A stretch of DNA of 16,437 bases, taken from assembly GCA_031552655.1 (NCBI GenBank), contig JAVBML010000038.1:1-16437 (forward strand). Reading direction: 5' to 3'. Shown one piece after another: positions 14,195 to 16,437 of the stretch (its first letter is position 1; every line of letters starts with the position of its first letter). The notes beneath the pieces were generated by a model. That model was not told the DNA's origin. It was given only the letters and a program-made list of their open reading frames with translations, and made no database searches. The DNA comes from CAZTPH01 sp031552655 (GTDB lineage: Bacteria; Pseudomonadota; Gammaproteobacteria; UBA9339). The position numbers and the translations under genes are program-made.

Positions 14195-14434
14195 TATGAA
14201 AACAATCACTTTATTACCATCGAAATTCACCTAAATTCAGACTACGATGGCAATAAGAAAAGTGGTATAAAAACCAAAGGGACCATGGATATTTCAATTG
14301 CTATCTAGAGTAATACCGATATCAACATTGCTAACCTGCAAGCAGGAGCCTAGAAGCTTCTTTAAAGTAAAAATAGTAAACGATCAAAAAGTATGGTTAA
14401 ATATTTCCCAAAAATTGAGCCCTGGAAGAATAAA
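14195..14434 (+). other. Intergenic region between tRNA-Ser(GCT) and the flavoprotein gene
   Basis: 240 bp with no convincing gene. It holds a short inverted repeat, CCTGC-AA-GCAGG (14335-14346), followed by the palindrome GAAGCTTC, but no clear T run, so I do not call a terminator. An in-frame ATG at 14393 could extend the flavoprotein by 14 residues but has no SD. Confidence 0.4.
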
Positions 14435-14974
14435 ATGACAAAAAAAATACTGGTAATATCGGCAAGCCCCCGTAGAGGTGGTAATTCAGATACACTCTGT
14501 GACCTATTTATCAGGGGTGCCATGGAATCTGGGCATCAAGTGGAAAAAATTTTCATCGCTGATAAACAAATAGCCTATTGCAGAGGCTGTGGAAAATGCA
14601 ATGATGGCAGTGGATGTGTCATAAAAGATGACATGGAGGAAATTCTAATTAAATTGGTAGTAGCAGATACTATCGTCATGGCTACGCCGGTCTATTTCTA
14701 TTCCATGAATGCCCAGCTAAAAACCCTAATAGATAGAACGGTACCTAGCTATGAAAAAATTAGCAACAAGGAGTTTTACTTTATTATCACCGCCGCCGAC
14801 GGTAATAAAAATATGATGAAAAGAACCTTGGAAAGTCTCCGTGGCTTCACCGAAGATTGCCTGGAGGGAGCAAAAGAAAAAGATATTATCTATGGCCTTG
14901 GTACCTGGAAAATGGGTGAAATCGTGAGTAATCCCGTAGCACAGGAAGCATACGAAATGGGAAAAAGCCTCTAA
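14435..14974 (+). CDS. Flavodoxin-fold NAD(P)H-dependent oxidoreductase, iron-sulfur flavoprotein-like
   Basis: Small cytosolic FMN protein of the NADPH-dependent FMN reductase family. I start it at the ATG at 14435 (179 residues): GGAAG lies 6 nt upstream and the protein then opens with a standard beta strand, KKILVISASPR. The FMN phosphate loop is SASPRRGGNS (residues 9-18), and TPVYFYSMNAQLKTLIDR (84-101) is the conserved flavin-contacting segment. Four cysteines at 49, 52, 55 and 61 form CX2CX2CX5C, the compact spacing that binds a [4Fe-4S] cluster in methanogen iron-sulfur flavoproteins; many uncharacterised bacterial relatives share it, so cluster binding is inferred. No redox partner is adjacent. 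Such proteins are commonest in anaerobes, so acquisition by transfer is possible. The gene stands alone between a tRNA and a symporter gene. Confidence 0.85.
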   Translation: MTKKILVISASPRRGGNSDTLCDLFIRGAMESGHQVEKIFIADKQIAYCRGCGKCNDGSGCVIKDDMEEILIKLVVADTIVMATPVYFYSMNAQLKTLIDRTVPSYEKISNKEFYFIITAADGNKNMMKRTLESLRGFTEDCLEGAKEKDIIYGLGTWKMGEIVSNPVAQEAYEMGKSL

Positions 14975-15222
14975 ATGAAAAGAAAATAGCAATGGATAGA
15001 ATCTTCCTATCATACAAGCTAAAAGCTTACAACTGCACCACAGCAATCACTACATTAGATCTACATAGGGTCAGTTCAAATAAACGATGGGGCAAAATAT
15101 AAGTTGGCAGAAAACACCAAGAGGGGAGGTTTAAAATCCCCGAGAATATTGGGAATGGTGTCAAAAAAATAGTTTTTATTACCTAAGTTGTTTAACCATT
15201 CTTGCAATTAATTATAATAATT
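14975..15222 (+). other. Intergenic region before the symporter gene, with a -10-like box
   Basis: 248 bp without a recognisable gene. TATAAT at 15213-15218, with TTGTTT at 15188-15193 (19-nt spacer), would start transcription at or next to the symporter ATG at 15223, giving a leaderless mRNA. A second weak pair is TTGGCA (15104-15109) with TTAAAA (15131-15136), 21 nt apart. No hairpin terminator is evident after the flavoprotein gene. Confidence 0.3.
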
Positions 15223-16437
15223 ATGATAGCAGTACTTAAAAAATATAGCTCCTCCCTAATTATATTTAGCGTTATTTCTTCCTTAATTTTAGGGATATAT
15301 ACTCCGCATATATTTTTCAAAATAAAATTTCTCGGAGAGATCTTTATTAATCTTCTAAAATTATTTGCCCTTCCCCTAATATCTTCCACACTGATTGTTA
15401 CCCTGGGAAAAATGAATAAAACCCTGGGGAACATAAAAATACTTATGCGCGGCGTTACTGGCTACATATTGCTCAGCGAAATTGCGGCTGTAACCATCGC
15501 TCTGGTACTATTTAACCTTTTTACGGTGGGCAAAGGAGTAGATCCCAATTTAATTCTCCAGGGAGAGGAGCAAATACTAAATAATATGCCGAAATTACAT
15601 TTTACAAATTTTCTCCTGGCAATATTTCCTCAAAATATATTTGAATCTCTAGCAAAATTCGATCTTCTACCCGTGGTGATTTTTTCCACTATGTTTGGCG
15701 CAGGGTGTGCCCTGGTGGGAGAATCTGCCCAGACCATTGTTAATCTAAGTGGTGCCATTCGAGATGTAGCAAATAAATGTCTCCAAGGAGTCATGCTCTT
15801 TTCTCCCCTGGGAATTTTTGTTTTAATTGGTTCCGGTGTGGCAACATCCAGTACCCAGGGTAGCTTAAATAGTAGTATGACTGCACTGCTAGCTTTTGTA
15901 GCGGTATTAACCATTGGTTTGCTAATTCACGGTCTATGGCAAATGTTTTTTGCCATCATAACCACTAAACAATCGGTGGGATATATTCTGAAAAACAGCC
16001 TCGCCGTATTCTCAACGGCATTTGCCACTTCAAGTTCCGTTGCTACACTTCCCGTAGCCATAGCATCCGTAGAAAAACTACACGCAAATCCCACAGTTAC
16101 TAGACTTATGCTACCACTCTGTGCCTCCATAAATGTGGGCGGTATGATGATCTACGAAGTAGCCGCCGCACTGTTTTTTTCCCAGGTACTGGGCTATGAT
16201 ATTTCTTTCTCCCAGCAAATATTAATTGCATTGGCGAGTATTTTAGGGGGCATGGCCGAAGGAGGTATACCGGAAACTAGTTTAGTCAGCCTAGTGGTAG
16301 TTTTTAGAATTGTTAATATTCCCCTGGGCGCGCTATCCATGCTATTACCCTTGGATAGAATTATCGATAGATTTAGAACCATGGTAAATATATTTGGCAA
16401 CATGTGTGGTGTGCTGGTGGTAAGTCCTTTCATAAGT
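15223..16437 (+). CDS. SDF/DAACS-family (glutamate/aspartate-type) symporter, 3' end outside window
   Basis: Multi-pass inner-membrane secondary transporter of the family including GltP, DctA, SstT and archaeal GltPh. The frame is open from the ATG at 15223 to the last base: 405 codons, nearly full length. Family landmarks: PLISSTLIVTLG in helix 2-3, the first re-entrant hairpin TSSSVATLP (about residues 263-271), the second hairpin GGIPETS, and DRIIDRFRTMVN in helix 8. Aligned by eye to GltPh, Asp394, Arg397 and Asn401 are kept (Asp382, Arg385, Asn389). However, the NMDGT motif reads NVGGM (304-308) and Asp405 is Asn393, so both sodium-site carboxylates are missing. Coupling ion and substrate are therefore uncertain. 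No SD is visible before the ATG. The frame shows no break, so decay is not evident. Confidence 0.9.
   Translation, partial: MIAVLKKYSSSLIIFSVISSLILGIYTPHIFFKIKFLGEIFINLLKLFALPLISSTLIVTLGKMNKTLGNIKILMRGVTGYILLSEIAAVTIALVLFNLFTVGKGVDPNLILQGEEQILNNMPKLHFTNFLLAIFPQNIFESLAKFDLLPVVIFSTMFGAGCALVGESAQTIVNLSGAIRDVANKCLQGVMLFSPLGIFVLIGSGVATSSTQGSLNSSMTALLAFVAVLTIGLLIHGLWQMFFAIITTKQSVGYILKNSLAVFSTAFATSSSVATLPVAIASVEKLHANPTVTRLMLPLCASINVGGMMIYEVAAALFFSQVLGYDISFSQQILIALASILGGMAEGGIPETSLVSLVVVFRIVNIPLGALSMLLPLDRIIDRFRTMVNIFGNMCGVLVVSPFIS

Noticed and set aside
14036..14308. Two open frames on opposite strands over tRNA-Ser(GCT)
   Set aside because: Both run across the tRNA gene, and the residues encoded there are tRNA read as protein; no family resemblance and no SD.
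14335..14346. CCTGC/GCAGG inverted repeat as a tRNA-Ser terminator
   Set aside because: Loop of only 2 nt at full pairing, about 140 nt from the tRNA, and no T run follows.
14104..14974. tRNA-Ser(GCT) as an integration site for a mobile island carrying the flavoprotein gene
   Set aside because: No integrase, no repeated tRNA 3' end and no composition break were seen in the window.
15192..16433. Several minus-strand open frames over 15192-16433
   Set aside because: The plus strand carries a continuous, motif-rich symporter frame running off the window end; the minus frames are its shadows.
1..16437. CRISPR array, insertion sequence, prophage, toxin-antitoxin or restriction genes
   Set aside because: No regularly spaced repeats, no transposase- or phage-like frames, and no paired small genes were found on either strand.

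Overview
The window reads as a chromosomal segment of an AT-rich gammaproteobacterium (GC roughly 40%, judged by eye). Support comes from gene types: a YiaD-like OmpA lipoprotein, TamB, an Mtr/TyrP-type aromatic amino acid permease, a gammaproteobacterial-looking tyrosyl-tRNA synthetase, trigger factor and RuvX/YqgF. The transporters (aromatic amino acid permease, MFS carrier, glutamate/aspartate-type symporter), the lack of classical operon neighbours and the AT-richness would suit a host-associated lineage near Legionella/Coxiella. That placement is inference.

Layout. 1-454: 3' end of map (+). 533-2551 (-): yiaD-like lipoprotein, tRNA-Leu(CAA), deoB, in that transcription order. 2794-2883 (+): tRNA-Ser(TGA). 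2923-5501 (-): an aromatic amino acid permease followed by tyrS, with a hairpin terminator between them. 5665-9143 (+): a PP-loop tRNA-thiolation-type ATPase overlapping tamB by one base. 9158-12470 (-): MFS transporter, ruvX, tRNA-Leu(TAG), tig in transcription order, with tig converging on tamB 14 bp away. 12723-13991 (+): a fold-type I PLP aminotransferase, divergent from the MFS gene. 14104-14194 (+): tRNA-Ser(GCT). 14435-14974 (+): a small flavoprotein with a compact cysteine motif typical of iron-sulfur flavoproteins. 15223 to the window end (+): a truncated SDF/DAACS-family symporter.

How the genes relate. Translation and tRNA functions dominate: four tRNA genes, tyrS, a thiolation-type enzyme, map for N-terminal Met removal, tig for nascent-chain folding, and ruvX, whose family acts in pre-16S rRNA maturation. 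Envelope biogenesis (TamB, YiaD) and amino acid uptake or metabolism (permease, MFS, aminotransferase, symporter) make up most of the rest. No insertion sequence, prophage, CRISPR array or toxin-antitoxin pair was seen, and no stretch over 300 bp lacks a gene.

I do not see a clearly new multi-gene system. The best leads are: a symporter lacking both acidic residues that form the sodium sites in GltPh-type relatives; two CCA-less tRNA-Leu genes each placed 15-21 nt ahead of a protein gene, whereas both tRNA-Ser genes encode CCA; the thiolation-type gene/tamB translational overlap; and the iron-sulfur-type flavoprotein.
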